Source of the DNA: Vandiemenella viatica
Lineage: Eukaryota > Arthropoda > Insecta > Orthoptera > Morabidae
NCBI GenBank assembly: GCA_031002005.1
Contig: CM061920.1
Span: 110,164,095-110,228,094 of the forward strand
Direction of reading: 5' to 3'
Length of the DNA stretch: 64,000 bases
The notes beneath the pieces are model-generated. The model was not told where the DNA came from. It searched no databases and was given only the letters and a program-made list of their open reading frames with translations. A program made the position numbers and the translations under genes. The stretch's first letter is position 1, and the number at the start of each line of letters is the position of its first letter. Shown here piece after piece: positions 34,345 to 47,407 of this stretch.

Positions 34345-35083
34345 GAATTCATGTCTGGCGGTCTAGGTGTCCAAATCATTCTTTGTAAATACCCAAAATG
34401 TTCCCAAGGCCTATCGTGAAATGTTTTGGCCCGGTGGCTTGGCGGTTAGTCATCCTGCAAAAGTCATCGTTGTTTGGGAACATATAGGTCATGAGTATTT
34501 GCAAACGGTCTCCAACTATTTCTGGTCAATGGTCGGTTCAGTTTCACCATAGGTCCCAGGTTATGCCATATAAATACACCCACTTCTAGGATGGAGCGAC
34601 CACTAGCTTGCACAGTACTTTCCTCAGAACCTGGGTCCTCGGCCTTGTGGAGTCTGGAACCCTACCATCAGCTCTTGATTCGTCATTCTTCTGACCACGC
34701 AACTTTTTTCTAGTCATCTAGGACCCAACTGATATAGTGACGAACTCAGAAGAGGAGCTCCAGCTGATGCCATTTTGTTAACAAAGGCACTCGCGTCGGT
34801 CGTCTACTGCTGTATCCGATCAGCGCAGTATTTCGCTGCACATTCTGCACGGACACCTTAGTAGTGTGTGTCACATTGTGTGTTGCTGTTATTTACGCAG
34901 ACGTGGTTGGTCTCGGTCATTGAGTAGACGTGGTCGGCCACTGCGTTGTACATGGGGGGAGGCAATGCCGTGAAATAAATTTTCACTGCACACTTTTGAC
35001 ACTCTGGCTCAAGGAATGTTGAATTAACAAGCAATTTCGAAAATGGAATGCCTCATATATCTAGCAAAGTTTCTAACCAGACT

Positions 35084-35278
35084 TCTCATTCGGGAAGACG
35101 TTGGTTCGAAACCGTCCGGCCATCCAGGTTTTCCATGGTTTCCCCAAATCACTCAAGGCTAATGCCGGGATGGTTTATTCAATAGGCCATGGCCGAATTC
35201 CTTCCCATTTCTTGCCCCAAAGTCCTTTTCCGACTTTAATGACCTCAACATCGACGAAGAATACAGCCAGAAGCAAAA
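35084..35278 (+). repeat. SINE copy 9, head truncated, inserted in the Tc1 element
   Basis: Starts inside the head (CATTCGGGAAGACG), box B degraded to GGTTCGAAACC, body well kept, tail GACCTCAACATCGACGAAG. Flanked by the 9-bp duplication aaccagact (35075-35083, 35279-35287). Target-primed insertion with 5' truncation. Confidence 0.9.
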
Positions 35279-35457
35279 AACCAGACTCCGTTCAAAGTCC
35301 GTTAATTCATGTCGTGCACCCACACTCATGTCAGAAAACCTTTCATACGACTCACAAGAGTATATTTAAAAGCACCGACACTGCACAGCATATTTCTACG
35401 TTTATTGTGAGGTGATACTTGCATATTCCTATCCTATAACGTTTAACACTTAAGTGA

Positions 35458-38170
35458 ATTTCGAACTTTTTCCGTGGTTGAAAGAATGCATCTCTCTCGC
35501 CACGCGATTGCGCCGACCCGCAATTTATGAAGGCTTATATCCACGAGCAAAAAACTTTTCACACTTATTGCGCGAGTTGATTTCAGTGTTCGTGTAAACA
35601 CGTCTGAGAGCAAACCCTAGGCACTTGCGCCATATGTATCAGACACCAGTTTTTCCTGCAGTGTAGTCAGTTCGCTTCTCTCAGAGAGCGCACTGTAGAG
35701 TACAGTGTGTCGAAACTTTTTCCGACACTTCCAGGCAGCAAATATCAGAAGAAAAAAGGTGTTGTGGAAAAAGTGAAGTTTCTGCTTTAATTTCGGAGTA
35801 GGTAGTTTTACCAGCTCTGTGGGATGTAAAAAGTAAACCATACCGCAACAGAATTAGAAAGCAAAGTGCTCTACAGGAATTGGCTGCCATATTTTTACAC
35901 CACCGTCAGTGCGGTAAGAAGGAAACAATTTCAGGACAGAGTTTAATCCTGAAATAAAGGAAAGCCAGAAACAATAAATTGAGGCGATGGAACAGTTGAT
36001 ACGTTTCAAAGTACATGAGAGTCTGTATCCAACTGTCACTAAGATCTTTTAACTACTGATACTATAGAAAGTGTTTCTGAGATTTAAATAAAAATTCCAA
36101 TTGAAGTAACTTGTTTATTTTTACTATCTTTTACATTAATTTTTATCCTGCACACTGGTATCCGAAACAGGTACATTAGAAACTGATACGAATCTCCCTT
36201 CAGGAATTGTGAATAGAGAATATCCGTGTAATTTTCGCTTTTACAAAAATACACGTTTTGCAGTGTGTCTTTTCTTACGTGTACCTAAAAACCTCAGTGT
36301 CACACAGAGCGTTTCCCTCGCCGTAATATACTACCGCATAGATCTATTAGTGTCTTTTTTTTATCATTGGTCCTAATAATTCCAGTAACCTACTCAAAAT
36401 CCTCTGCTTTCATTCGCAGAAAGTTGTCAATCTGTCGAAAATCTTGTAGCCTCAAGTCATATTATTATTATTTTTTTTTTTTGCCAAGACAGTACGAGAT
36501 GTTATGAAAGAACGTTGCTCTTCAAGACTCTTTTGGCATGTTGTCGTAATTTTTGAATGGTATATTTTTTCCCATTCATGGCGCCCAAGATAATTTTCAT
36601 TGTTTAAAGACACAGCATTATTGACGACGATGTCTGGTGTAATATTATGTTTATTTATATTGTTTTTGCATATCATTTCTCCATATGTATCAGTCATTTG
36701 AGATTTGATTTAAAAGTAAATTCCATTTTAATTGCCTTTACTCAACGGCTACTTGTAGCACTAGGCGTCGCGTTGTTATTTTGTGCAGTCATTCACCTAG
36801 ACATGTAAGTGCCATTTGAATTTAAATAAATATCATATTGTAACAATTTTCCTATACATCCGAAAGCGTCGAGATTCTTGCCTATTTGATATTTGCATTA
36901 TCTCTTGAACTTAATTCCTTAAATATCCTCAATTATTTTATCAATAATAATGATAAGGATTAATTTATAATGGCAACAATAAACCTCACACCCAAAAGTG
37001 AAAGCAACTTTATTTATTACACTTTCAATAACTTGCGACATTTATTGCAGAACCAACTTGCTTATCTGTTTGAGGCAATAATTGCTCGTATATACGCAGC
37101 TTGGGAGAGATTTTGACAAATATAAGTTTGTGAAATTCAATTTTTGGGAAAAAGAAAGGAGAATATTAGAATACATCTCGAAGTGGTATTTCTCGCTAGC
37201 TGGTTGGGCCACCGCGTTGTCTGGAAATGCATCGCATAACTGAGTTTCAAGTGTGTTACTGTTCTAGACTGTTTGAGGTCCTCAAGATGGCAAAAGCCTA
37301 TCTATGTCGGAGTGTGTATTCTCAATCTTTGTTAACTGTGGCTGTACCTATGATTTCACCATTCGGTAATTTAGAGGCCGAAAACTGCTTTAAAGGGATA
37401 TTTGGCGCTTGTAACGGGCCAAGATTGGTCCTTACGAGGTTAAGGGAGATTGAAAGGAGGAGGTGGAGGACATTTCGTGGAATAGCTCCAACGTGGTAGA
37501 GAAAGCCAGTGATTGGCGGAGTCGAGTCACGTGATTCCGAGGAGAGAGTGGATAGGCGGACTCAGGAGGTCGAACGGTCTGGCGCGGGTTGTTGAAGTGG
37601 CCGGTTGGGTAGTTACATCGCCCTCGAAATGATCATCATTAAGGGTAGAATGAAGTGAATCGTAAAGGGCTATCACCTCTGCGAATATAAAAGAGCATTG
37701 TGAACACCAAAAGTGAAAAATGTGTAGGACCATATCAAGAATAGCGCGAGAAGTACACCCAGGCCGTGTGAGTGACCAACTCACGTTGTGTTCCAAGTAC
37801 AACCTGCGATCTAAAGTAGAAACGAAGTTGCATTCTAATATTAGAAGGCTGTGTTGGCGAAGACTTTCGATACCATTAATGTTGGACGTGTTATTAAACC
37901 TTGGAGTTTGATTAATTATCACCCAACCATTTATATAAATTGTTTTTTAGTGTTTAGAAACTTCAGGACTCAAGGATTCTCAGGGTGCAATTCCATGAAT
38001 GGCGACCAAGAGGCGAATGCTGCAAACATAAAGAATACGCCAACAGGTAAGCGCCACACAGTCTTAGTTGGAGGGACGGTTGATATGAAGGGCAAGGAAC
38101 TTAAATGAACTATGGACCTCCCCTTGCCGGTTCCGCCACACGCTCTTCTGTAAGCCATAAGCTAAGCATG
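35458..38170. other. No gene recognised
   Basis: AT-rich with a T14 run near 36469. The frames at 37227-37499 and 37527-37922 overlap on opposite strands and show no known domain. Confidence 0.45.
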
Positions 38171-38420
38171 GTCCTCAACCCTAAGGTTGGGTTGACTCTC
38201 CTAAAGGTGGCATACTGATCCTGTTAACAGAGGTTACCTAAACTAACCCGGTAATCCTACCGGCACACAGGACCTACAATTTAACGCGGAATCTGAACCA
38301 CGGAAGCGTTCTGGTCTACTTCAAATTACTCAGCTAGTTGTGGTAGAGGTGAAGATGGGGGACAGGGATTCAAACGAGGGACTTTTCGGTCCTCAGTCAG
38401 ACGCCTGAATCTGATACAAC
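38171..38420 (-). repeat. Second SINE-like family, copy 2
   Basis: Shares CACGGAAGCGTTCTGGTCTA, AGTTGTGGTAGAGGTGAAG, GGGATTCAAACGAGGGAC and GGTAATCCTACCGG with the other copies. Box B on the minus strand reads CGTTTGAATCCC. The left part is more diverged than in copy 3. Confidence 0.7.
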
Positions 38421-38979
38421 TGATTATGAGCTCAGCAATTTGTTCGGGATGGGCTCTTGTAATAAAAATGTTGCTAGAAATCTGAATGATGAAGTGAGTG
38501 GTTTATTGATTATGGACTTAACTCGAAAATGTATACATTTCGTTTAGAATCAAACCAAAACTCAAGACGGGCAAAGGTTCTGGCAGCCTCTGCAACCAAA
38601 ATGCTGTCAACACAGGACTATAAAACTGCCTCTTCAATAAGATACTGGCGCAATGTCCCTTCCAACGACTATTTTAACCTGGCCTCCACCACATCAAAAC
38701 TGTTGATGTATCCATGCTGGGTCTATCTAGTTTGCATGATAAATGTCTCCTTTACCACGATAGGATTTGAGACTTACAGCCGATGCAAAACTCTGTGAGA
38801 AAATGATTAAATGTGTATGTAAATGGAGAATAAATGTAATAGTTATTCGTATTAAAATAAGTACTAACTGCACTGGGTTTATTTGGATTACTGGTATTTA
38901 TTGTTATCTGTATATACTGTATATTTTATGTATTGACAGTAGTTTGTGTTTTTCTTTTCTTGCTGTTGGAAGTCCATAT
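38421..38979. other. No gene recognised
   Basis: AT-rich. A frame of 89 codons (38529-38798) shows no known motif. Confidence 0.45.
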
Positions 38980-39071
38980 AATGTCGAAATCTGGATGGCC
39001 GGACGACGATTGGAACGCGTGTCCTCCTGAATGCGAAGCCGAGCATTACCGCTCACCCACCACGCACGGTT
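38980..39071 (-). repeat. SINE copy 10, head only, minus strand
   Basis: Only the tRNA-like head and the start of the body remain. CACCCACCACGCACGG marks the 5' end near 39071, and the box B complement is degraded (GGAACGCGTG). The rest is missing on the left, so the 3' part is truncated. Confidence 0.7.
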
Positions 39072-40242
39072 CAGGAAGAGCGACTCCGTAATTAGTGCAA
39101 TAGTTATTTGAAGGTAGTGGCTAGAAGGAAATAGGAACAGATGTTCAGTTGCAACCTGTACAAAAATATAGATTTGAGAGGTGGGTTTATCAGTGCACTA
39201 ATTTTGCTATAATGTGTTGCCAAAATAAAGTGCACGTTTAAAGGCAAAATGTATGTTTTTAACTGCAGTATTAATGATAGTAAATAATATTAATGTATTA
39301 TTTCAACCTGATGGTAATTTTTATCGCCAAGATAATTTTTAAAAGAATGCAGGATGGTTTCTTCTGCATTATTGGATAGTATTTTAACTAGCGTTTAGGA
39401 AAGATTAGTAGAGACTGAATAATATCAGCGTGTGTTCTAAAAATATGTTTACTAATAATTCCAGTGATGGAAGTGGAATTTAAACATCAGAATATAAACA
39501 ATTTACTCATGAACCACAAAGTGGGAATTTGACCGCTTTGGGCTCGCTGAAGAAATTTAAAAGTGAATCTGAATGGAAATGGAGAATAATTAAATTGAAC
39601 AATTCGATGCCAAGAACTCAGACCTTAAGGAATACGATGACGTTTAAGATTGAAATACGACATTACTAACTGGAAAGAGAGAGAGATAGAGAGACAGAAA
39701 ATGAGCTATCGGTGACTGGGCAGCTGCAAAGGCAGGAAATGATGAGGATGGAAAGCCCCTCAAAGCGAGGTGCCTTGAACTCTGTGCTCCGTCAAGGTCG
39801 GCGTCGTCACTTCCTCCTCGCACTCTGTAGTTAGCTCACCGCCTACCAGATGTCGCCTTCAGCGTGTGCGTCTGTCGACTCACTTACCAACGGTTAGCAA
39901 TTATCTTTCACAACAGATCGATGCGATAAACCAAGGAACATCCATTGTTCTGGTATACAGATACTAATTAAAAATACATCCTTTAGATTGTAATCAGAGC
40001 GGTTAATGTAAAGTAAATAAATCTGTTAATCATGGTTACGAATTACAACACAGACATTCAGCTCGACAACTAAGTTAGTAGACAAAAATAGGACTACTAG
40101 TATTAACAATCAAGGACTTTGAACGTTGCTGCGAACTTTATATCGTGATTAGGCAGAACATGTAAAACGAGAAATTTCCTAACAGCTCAACCATATTTCA
40201 TCATTTCGATAGAGCCGTGTAAGGAGTACAGACAAGGAATCT
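39072..40242. other. No gene recognised
   Basis: AT-rich with a short GA-rich run at 39678-39696. Nothing else supported. Confidence 0.5.
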
Positions 40243-40425
40243 GAAGAAAAAAGCAATCTAGCGGTGAACATAATAAGGATCCATCCTGGAATTCTCCTGA
40301 AGTGATTTGTGAGAAACGCTCAAAACAAAATCTGAATTACCGCGTCTGGTATCGAACCCTGCTCCTCCAAAACATAAGGCTCGAACGGTTGGTTTAGATA
40401 AGTTTCAGACTGTTACCGAACTCGT
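40243..40425 (-). repeat. Diverged SINE, minus strand
   Basis: The minus strand reads box B GGTTCGATACC, then AATCACTTCAGGAGAATTCC and AGGATGGATCC, the same order as the main family (box B, AATCACTCCAGGC.AATGCC, GGGATGGTTCC). Strongly diverged. It may be a sister family. Confidence 0.6.
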
Positions 40426-41093
40426 TTGTTAGGAAAAATTAATCACAGATTTTTTATGGTTGTTGTATTCGTTCTGAGTTATCAAAAAGTTAAAGTAGTA
40501 AGTTAAAAATGTAAATCCTGACCTGATTAAGATCTTGGAGCAGATGTTGTAAATTTGATACTGATCGTTTTATCCCGATTTTGTGTGTTCCCTTCATTGA
40601 AATTTGTGTTGGATCTATGGAAGTAAGTCGGGTACACCTCAAAATTCAAACGTCCATTTCTGTATGGATGCACGAGTTTCGAAAAATTACATACAGACTG
40701 TGTAGAGCAACAAGCGAAAAAACGGAAACATTATAGACCTCTCAATTTGAACTACCTACTTAATACCTGCTTTCGTCTACCGCCAATTTTCCTATACTCT
40801 TGTGATACCTAGTGGTGAAACTTCTCATTTTTTTAAAATCTTCTGACACCAGTAGGATGCGGCATTACTGACTACACTCTGACATTTGAAGTGATGGGTA
40901 AACATACATGAGAGTGTACTGTTTATGAGGTCATTTGGCTGACTGATGAGTTACACTCTGTTATAGAGGTAGGTCTTGTCTCGTCTCAATAAATAGTGGA
41001 ACTCGAATGACGCACCAATACATTGCTTTCGATGCAACTGTATTGACTGCTTACACAGAGAAGTGTAACAAGCACTAGCTACACTAAAGGCTC

Positions 41094-41351
41094 GTGTGGT
41101 CGTTATGACCTGATGACAGGGTTTTCATTAGCTCCGCAATCTGCACCTGTCGTAGCCGCCTTAACCTAAGCGGTAATCGTACGGGGTGTAAGGTAGCTGC
41201 AGTTTAAAGTGGAATCCGAACTACGGAAGCGTTCTGGCGTACTTCACACTATACAGCAAGCTGCGCCGTAGGTGAAGGTCGGGTTAAGGGCCTATGACAA
41301 TCGGGATTCGAACGAGGGACCTTTTGACTGTCGAGCCAGCAGAGCTTTGAG
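41094..41351 (-). repeat. Second SINE-like family, copy 3 (best copy)
   Basis: Well preserved: GGTCGTTATGACC, CTGCAGTTTAAAGTGGAATC, ACTACGGAAGCGTTCTGGCG, GTAGGTGAAGGTCGGGTTAA. The head box B on the minus strand is CGTTCGAATCCC. GC-rich sequence (41352-41430) follows directly. A tRNA-derived SINE read from the right is the likely origin. Confidence 0.75.
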
Positions 41352-42133
41352 GCGCGCCTGGTAACGGGGCCGCCTCGTTCCCAGAAGCAGCGCCCACTCG
41401 CCCGCCCCCGCGCTGCCGCTTCCCAGAATAATGCCAAGCAAGCGACTCTCACCATCACTGTTTACTACACAACATTACGACGTCTTTAAATCCCTTCAAA
41501 GAAAAGCTGTATATAAAAAACAGCGAATAAGAGGATTGAAGTCTTCTTCCTCTTCTCGTTTCGATGACAGCATCAAATATGATTTACTTCTTCCTTAAAG
41601 GCGATGGGTTTAGAAGATTGAACGATGCAATTCGTAGATAGACTGGTACAAGCATATTCATCGGTTTAAAGTCTCTCTGAGAAGCAGTGCGAGCTCAATT
41701 AAAGGTGTGGAGGCTATGCCAGAGCGGTGAAACGGGTGTGAGATCGGTTTCTTCCTAGTTTGAAGATAACTGGGGAAAACATCAACAAAGGAACACCCCA
41801 ATACCGGGAGATCTCGAAGGAATCAATCTGGCCAGTTGCTACGAAGTGCTAACGGATTGTTACAAAGAGTTGGTGAAATAGGGGAATTCATTCTCCAGAT
41901 GCAGATATTAACAGAGAATGGAGTTCGAGAGATGTGGGACAACACCGTGTTTTTCAGGCATTCTGCCTGTCTAGGTTTTGCAGTTGGAGAAAGTGAGCCG
42001 GGCAGTCAACAGATGCTTTCTAATGATGTGAGCTCAGCTGATTTCATTTATGAAGTAGAATAGTATATACGTTTCTAAAACCGGAGCATTTGTTGAATGC
42101 TACCGCGCATGCAGTTACCGAGTTCGGCATCGG
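41352..42133. other. No gene recognised; GC-rich patch 41352-41430
   Basis: The GC-rich patch adjoins the SINE. The rest is AT-rich with a short frame at 41836-42063 and no motif. Confidence 0.45.
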
Positions 42134-42390
42134 TTTTTTTTTTTTTTTTAATTTGCTTTTGGGGTTTAAACATCGTCGACGTTGAGGTCATTAAAGGCGA
42201 GAAAGGACTGTGGGTAAGAAACGGGAAGGAATTCGGCCATGGCATTTTGAAGGAACCGTTCGGGCATTGGCCTGGGGTGTTTATGAGAAATAAAGCATAA
42301 CCTAAATCCGTATGGTTAGACGACGATCCGAACACACATCCTCCCGAATGCGAGGCCAGAGTGTTACCGCTCACCCACCACGCTCGGTCT
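42134..42390 (-). repeat. SINE copy 11, minus strand, full length
   Basis: Poly(T) at 42134-42149 is the tail, followed by the GACGTTGAGGTCATT tail block and GGAAGGAATTCGGCCATGGC. The head ends in CACCCACCACGCTCGGT (42372-42388). The body has point changes, including a mutated box B. Adjacent to another SINE in the opposite direction. Confidence 0.85.
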
Positions 42391-42403
42391 GGCTGAAGAA
42401 TCA

Positions 42404-42487
42404 CCGACTGGGCATCAAGATTTCTGTTTTCCATGGTTTTCAGAAATCACTCCAAATGAATGCCTGCGGCCATATTTGCAGGCCATA
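42404..42487 (+). repeat. SINE copy 12, partial
   Basis: Holds only the body: ATTTCTGTTTTCCATGG, AAATCACTCCAAATGAATGC and a short tail GGCCATAAAT. The head is missing and the middle is deleted. It lies head-to-head with copy 11. Confidence 0.7.
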
Positions 42488-42642
42488 AATGAGAAAAAGA
42501 AGAGGAAAAATGGAACAAAAACTGAACTTTTAACGCGTGTTTATGCAAACAAACAATAAATTAATTTTATGTCTTTAAGTAGACACACAGATGTAATTTA
42601 TTTTGATCAATTTATGCAAATAATTGTATTACCTATAGTAAA

Positions 42643-42733
42643 TCGGGATGGTTCATTCAAAAATACATGAACGAATTTCGGCCTGCTCCCCGTCCCTCCT
42701 TCTGTAATAATCTCGATGAATCGTTAAGCCAGA

Positions 42734-42775
<42 letters not shown>
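42643..42775 (+). repeat. SINE copy 13, 3' half with A39 tail
   Basis: Begins mid-body at CGGGATGGTTCATTC and continues through CCCGTCCCTCC, TAATCTCGATGAATCG, AAGCCAGAAGC. A pure run of 39 A residues follows (42737-42775), then (GAA)n. The long uninterrupted tail is unlike the decayed tails of other copies. No target-site duplication found. Confidence 0.8.
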
Positions 42776-42777
<2 letters not shown>

Positions 42778-45700
42778 AGAAGAAGAAAAATAGAAGAAAG
42801 AGCTAGTCCAGTAGTGGCGACTCGTAGTAAGGTTGTCCAGATACCTGAAGTGCTTACTGAGCGCGCCAGATGGAAGAAGTGACTTGGAAAATTCGATAGC
42901 AGACATTCAATGCCATTTCTTGTCGAAATATTCCGAGGGGGATGGCAGGTTTAATATCCCCATCCTCAACCCCTTCCAGTGTGTATGTGTTATGATACTA
43001 ACCTCGGTTAACGAATGTACCGTAATGTAGCTGGAATCCAGTCCAATAACAGGTTCACTGTTGGACGAGGCCATCCAGTAGGCGCCACTAAGTCTGTGTG
43101 GCTTGGAGAGAGAGAACGTGGAAACGCAAGCGCTGGTATGCTTACAGTACAATTCCGACATTGGGTTTCAGATGGTGCGTTAAAAATACATTTAGAAAAA
43201 AAAATAAAGAATATTACCATATTACAGAACTTTCTGTAAAATATATACTGAAAATGAAATTGGATTTTTCTCAATTTTAGTGAGATAAAGAGTATTTCCT
43301 ACAAATTTTAAATAATTAATATGATTTAATTTTTTCGAAATGCAAGAAATGAATGGAATTGCATTTGTATGGAGTTGGAGCAGGAGTGGGCAGCATACAG
43401 CGGAGAGACCCGTTGTCCTGGGGCGACAGTTTGCCGCGTCGTCCAGACGTTATACGCCAGCATGTAGTGGGACAATAGCAGGAGCTTGTCTCTAGCGAGG
43501 CGAGAGTAATCCCTGTGAATGAAGGGTGGCCACTCGCTCTGGGTATTTTGCGGATTTTGCAAGGTCATCGTGGCGAGGATTTCGGTCACGTCTTCCTGAA
43601 AGATAACGGTGACACCCGAAGGATCTTAGCAACGGGAAGCGAATGCTTTCGCCAGCAAAGAAGGGAGACTTTTGCGGTACCAATCATGTGGGTGATTTCT
43701 CCACGTGACTGGTAATTTCATATAATTTTGTCTTTGCACGATATACTACAAGAAAAAGCGGGTGTGGACTACGAGAGAGGAAGAAATGGGCCTCTTTGTG
43801 AGCAAGGAGAACTTCACTTCGCACCGGAGGAGAGTACTGGCAAGATGGCTCCAGGTGACAGTACTGGTAGCTCCACTCTGGAGGCTGGGGTGACTTATCG
43901 ACATGTTCGATCGGGGCTGCGACAACGTTCGGCATATGATTGCTTGCTGGGTGACGAGAGCTTGACGGTGGACAGGTGCGTGACTAAGGGACGTTAGCAC
44001 CCTTGTTGCTACGCTTTCACGCCGCTGATGTAGCCAAAACAGCCACGGTAATTATACGTCCACGAAAAACAGTGTGTACTTCAGTAAATCATTGAGACAG
44101 CCCTTTAACGGCCTAATGAGTGAGAGTTTTGTGTCTCCGAATTTTAAAACACTGAAGTATAGGTATTTAAAAGCCGAGTGCTTTTCTTTTTCTCTAAGTT
44201 GCGTTGAAAGACAGATTTCCGTGTTTGGAAACTTTCAGTCACCATTCTTGGTGGTGGGAACCAATTAATTCCCTGGCGCCCTGTAATTTCCAGTTAAATC
44301 TGAATATGATCAAACTCAACGCCCGTCATGCACTGCTGTAGCGCTACCACTCGCCCGACAGTCTCGATCTAACAAAATGAAAAATGAATAAGAATTTAGG
44401 CTTTATTTTTGTACTTTAGTGACTGCAAAAATTCGCTCTCAGTCTTCTGGATATGCTGAAACAGAAAACAGGTTTGAGCGAGGGCGCGTTGTAATCGTAT
44501 TCATGAGTATTGGGTTCCGTATATAGATTCGAGGGAATATTCGGATGGTTCGTTTTTGTTTGTCTTGATTGTCGCCTGTGTACTGGCGCTTGTCCCCGTT
44601 CTACGTCTGCGGATGGTCCCAGAATAGCTACGTGACATGACGCTGTCACGAGGTTTGTTCGGACAGTATTGCGCCAAATCCACACACATTATCCACAATG
44701 GACATTGACGAAGCATGGTTTTATAATGCCATAGACCTATATTACTTTTTTTCGGCATTATATCTTTTTGTTCACCACCATGTTTAACACTGTTTCTTAA
44801 AGTACATAATCACATAATATAGACGTCAATTTGGTTTCTGCTTTCTGCAATGAGGCTCGACGCAAAGTGTTAGGAATAAAAGATTTTATATTATCAAAGC
44901 TGTGAATTCGGTGGTTAGACTGCAGCTGTCGAAGGATATTTCTCATCAATGTATATACCCATTGCATAATATGTAATAAGTGTCATAGGTCGGAATGCAA
45001 GGCATAACTTTCGCCGTTAATCAACTACTGGCCGTCGCCGTCGTTTCAAATTCTGCGTTGGTCTGGTTAGTGTTGGTGTTTATTATTTGCTGTGTTCATG
45101 AAGCAGTAAGGTGCAGCCTTGAGCTGGTCTGCGCAGCCTCTGAGGCTTGATGAATTAAGTGGCAGTCGCTCCTGGGAACGGACACTACAAAGGAATGACG
45201 CCGCATTGTGTCGGCCTCTCTTATCTAATTGTACACACTTCCGGGCAGAACCTCCCAGCCTTCATCCAGCCCATCACCTCGACAACTCTTCCCGCTAAAC
45301 TTATCCTCACCGACCCTCATTTACAAAATGTTAACTCTGTAGCTAATAATAAGACGCTTTCCGCCCTAACGCAGGCATTGACTTGGCATATCTCCTCAAA
45401 TCTTCTAAGTCGATGTAGTTGTTATGTACTTCAGTATCAACCGCCATCTGCAATTATCGACATGCTTTTATTGTTTTTTTTTTTTTTACAGTACCTTAAA
45501 TAATTTTCCCCTTTCACCAAATCTCATCAGAATGTCCTCATTTTTTACTTTATACATCAAAGTAATCCTTTCCATTCACCGCCACAGCTAAATCTTAAAG
45601 CCTGTAGTCTTCTTTCCTCAGTCCTAATCTGTGCACCATACTGCAGTAAGTTCCAAAGGAAGTATTAAACTATTGTTTTCTTTAATCTTCTCCTCGTTAG

Positions 45701-46600
45701 ACCAAATAGTTGTCTTAATTGTATCACAGCGGAGTTATAGTCGGGACCATAATTTTAAATAGCTTCCGACAGTTTCCTTTCAGGTGAGGCACATAGAGAA
45801 ATAGTTACACCATCGACGACACTTTCTTCAAGGATCTGTTTGCAGCTCGAGGGGAACAAATGACACAGATCGAAGCACTACCTACACCACAAGAACAGAA
45901 AGGAGAAATAACCCAAGAGAAGGAAACGGTGAAGGGAATTTATCACCTGATCGTCTAATGAACTGAACTGTAGAGACTACTTTTGGGTCCCTTTGAATGT
46001 AGCCTTCAGATGAGTTTCCCTTAATAATAATAATAATAAAAACATTAAACTCTTCATTTTCTTCAGTGGTAACAAAATTGACTTCTACAAACATCAGCCA
46101 ACAGAAAAACGTGTTATGCAGATTGTGATTCAGGGTTACCTCCATCTGTACAACCAGAGGAGCACTGTTGCAGAAAATGTCTGATCATTTGAGATCTACG
46201 GTTAAGGTACTTTACTGAATATTCTGGTACGTATAGAGGGATGTGGAAATCAACACATCCCGCCGCCAGACACATATCATGTGTTCATCTGCTGTAGGCT
46301 ACCAAACCGATACGTCAAATGAGAACAATATCAATCGTCAAAGAAGGGCACTCTACTCAACAACTCCCTAGAAAGTTGCTGAACTGCCAAGGTGATCATG
46401 CAGCATCATGGAGGGTTTTCCAGTGTTATAAATTATTACTTCCGCTGATAGCAGTTCCTACAACCACCTGTCAGCTATAACTGTCGAGGGAGGGGAACTG
46501 AAACGAAAGACAAAAAATGGTTGGTAAACGGTTAACGCTGTTATTCAAGGGACGACCAGACTGATTTAGATTTTCAATTTTTTTTTTTTTTTTTTTTCAG
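42776..46600. other. No gene recognised
   Basis: About 3.8 kb with several short overlapping frames (for instance 43326-43589 on the minus strand, 87 codons, unknown). T12 at about 45473 and T23 just before 46601. No repeat family seen elsewhere in the window. Confidence 0.45.
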
Positions 46601-46722
46601 AAATCACTCTGTGCGACTACCAGGACCGTTCCTGCAAAATACCATGGCTGAATTTGTTCCTTGCCTCTGATCCATTTCCGTCTCTAATAGCCACGACGTT
46701 GACGACCCGTAAGCCCTTAAAA
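46601..46722 (+). repeat. SINE copy 14, 5' truncated
   Basis: Preceded by a run of T (46578-46600), it starts in the body at AAATCACTC. It continues with GACCGTTCCTGCAAAATACC, TGGCTGAATTTGTTCC and TCTAATAGCCACGACGTTG, and ends CCCGTAAGCCCTTAAAAA. Confidence 0.75.
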
Positions 46723-47407
46723 AATCTTCAGAAGGAAGCAAACTAGTGTAACCCATCTGCCACCCACAGAGAAACGATCCTAACCTGATTCTGCTGAACA
46801 GAACAGAACAGAAAAAATTACTTCGGAACCAAACCTTTCTGAGGATATAAAGGACTTCAATTCTAATGTCTGCAAAATTATAACAGTAATTGGGCTTTGA
46901 GAAGATCAAAATACAATTGAAGCAAACTCTTTGTTGCTCTTTTATAAGAATGACATACCCTAAAAAAAAAAAAAAAAGTTGAAGAGGGACGATTTCGTTA
47001 AAAACTAACGGATCCGATACCCTCCTAATAACTTATCACTGCTAGTGTTGAACGATTAAATTTAACTGCTAGTGAATTCTGGCATTTGGTGAGAATGTGT
47101 TTCATTTAAGATTTAAGAATGAAACTTTTGGCATGGAATTTCAGAAGTCGACGAGCAAGGTAAAAACTTGCATGTGAACTCGATGTCATGTGATAGCTAA
47201 AGGAACAGAGCTTCAGACAACCAATGACCTTAGCTCCAACCATTAACTTGTTACTCTGCTGCCATCCAATTGGCTGGAACTATTCGTGAATCGAAAAACA
47301 TTTAGTACTACTGAGTGCCAGCTACTTTTAACGTTACTACAAGTGCCCGACATCAACAGAGTCATCACCATTTTAGCAGTGTAATTACTGATACCGACGG
47401 TAGATGA
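46723..47407. other. No gene recognised
   Basis: AT-rich, with an A15 run at about 46964. Ends in the left target-site duplication of the next SINE. Confidence 0.5.

Larger units (their letters stand above)
33843..35457 (-). mobile_element. Tc1-like element carrying two nested SINEs
   Basis: The left end TACTGAAGTGCCAAAAGTCA and the right end near 35457 (CACTTAAGTG after TATCCTATAACG) are decayed terminal repeats. Removing the two SINEs and their duplications leaves about 1.1-1.2 kb. The inside matches, from memory, an abundant insect Tc1 family with the transposase on the minus strand. The frame is broken in many places and no catalytic block survives intact. Old and inactive. Confidence 0.7.

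Noticed and set aside
40940..40975. Hammerhead-like CTGATGA motifs (also near 14962 and 20718)
   Set aside because: No matching GAAAC core or closing stems at the right distances.
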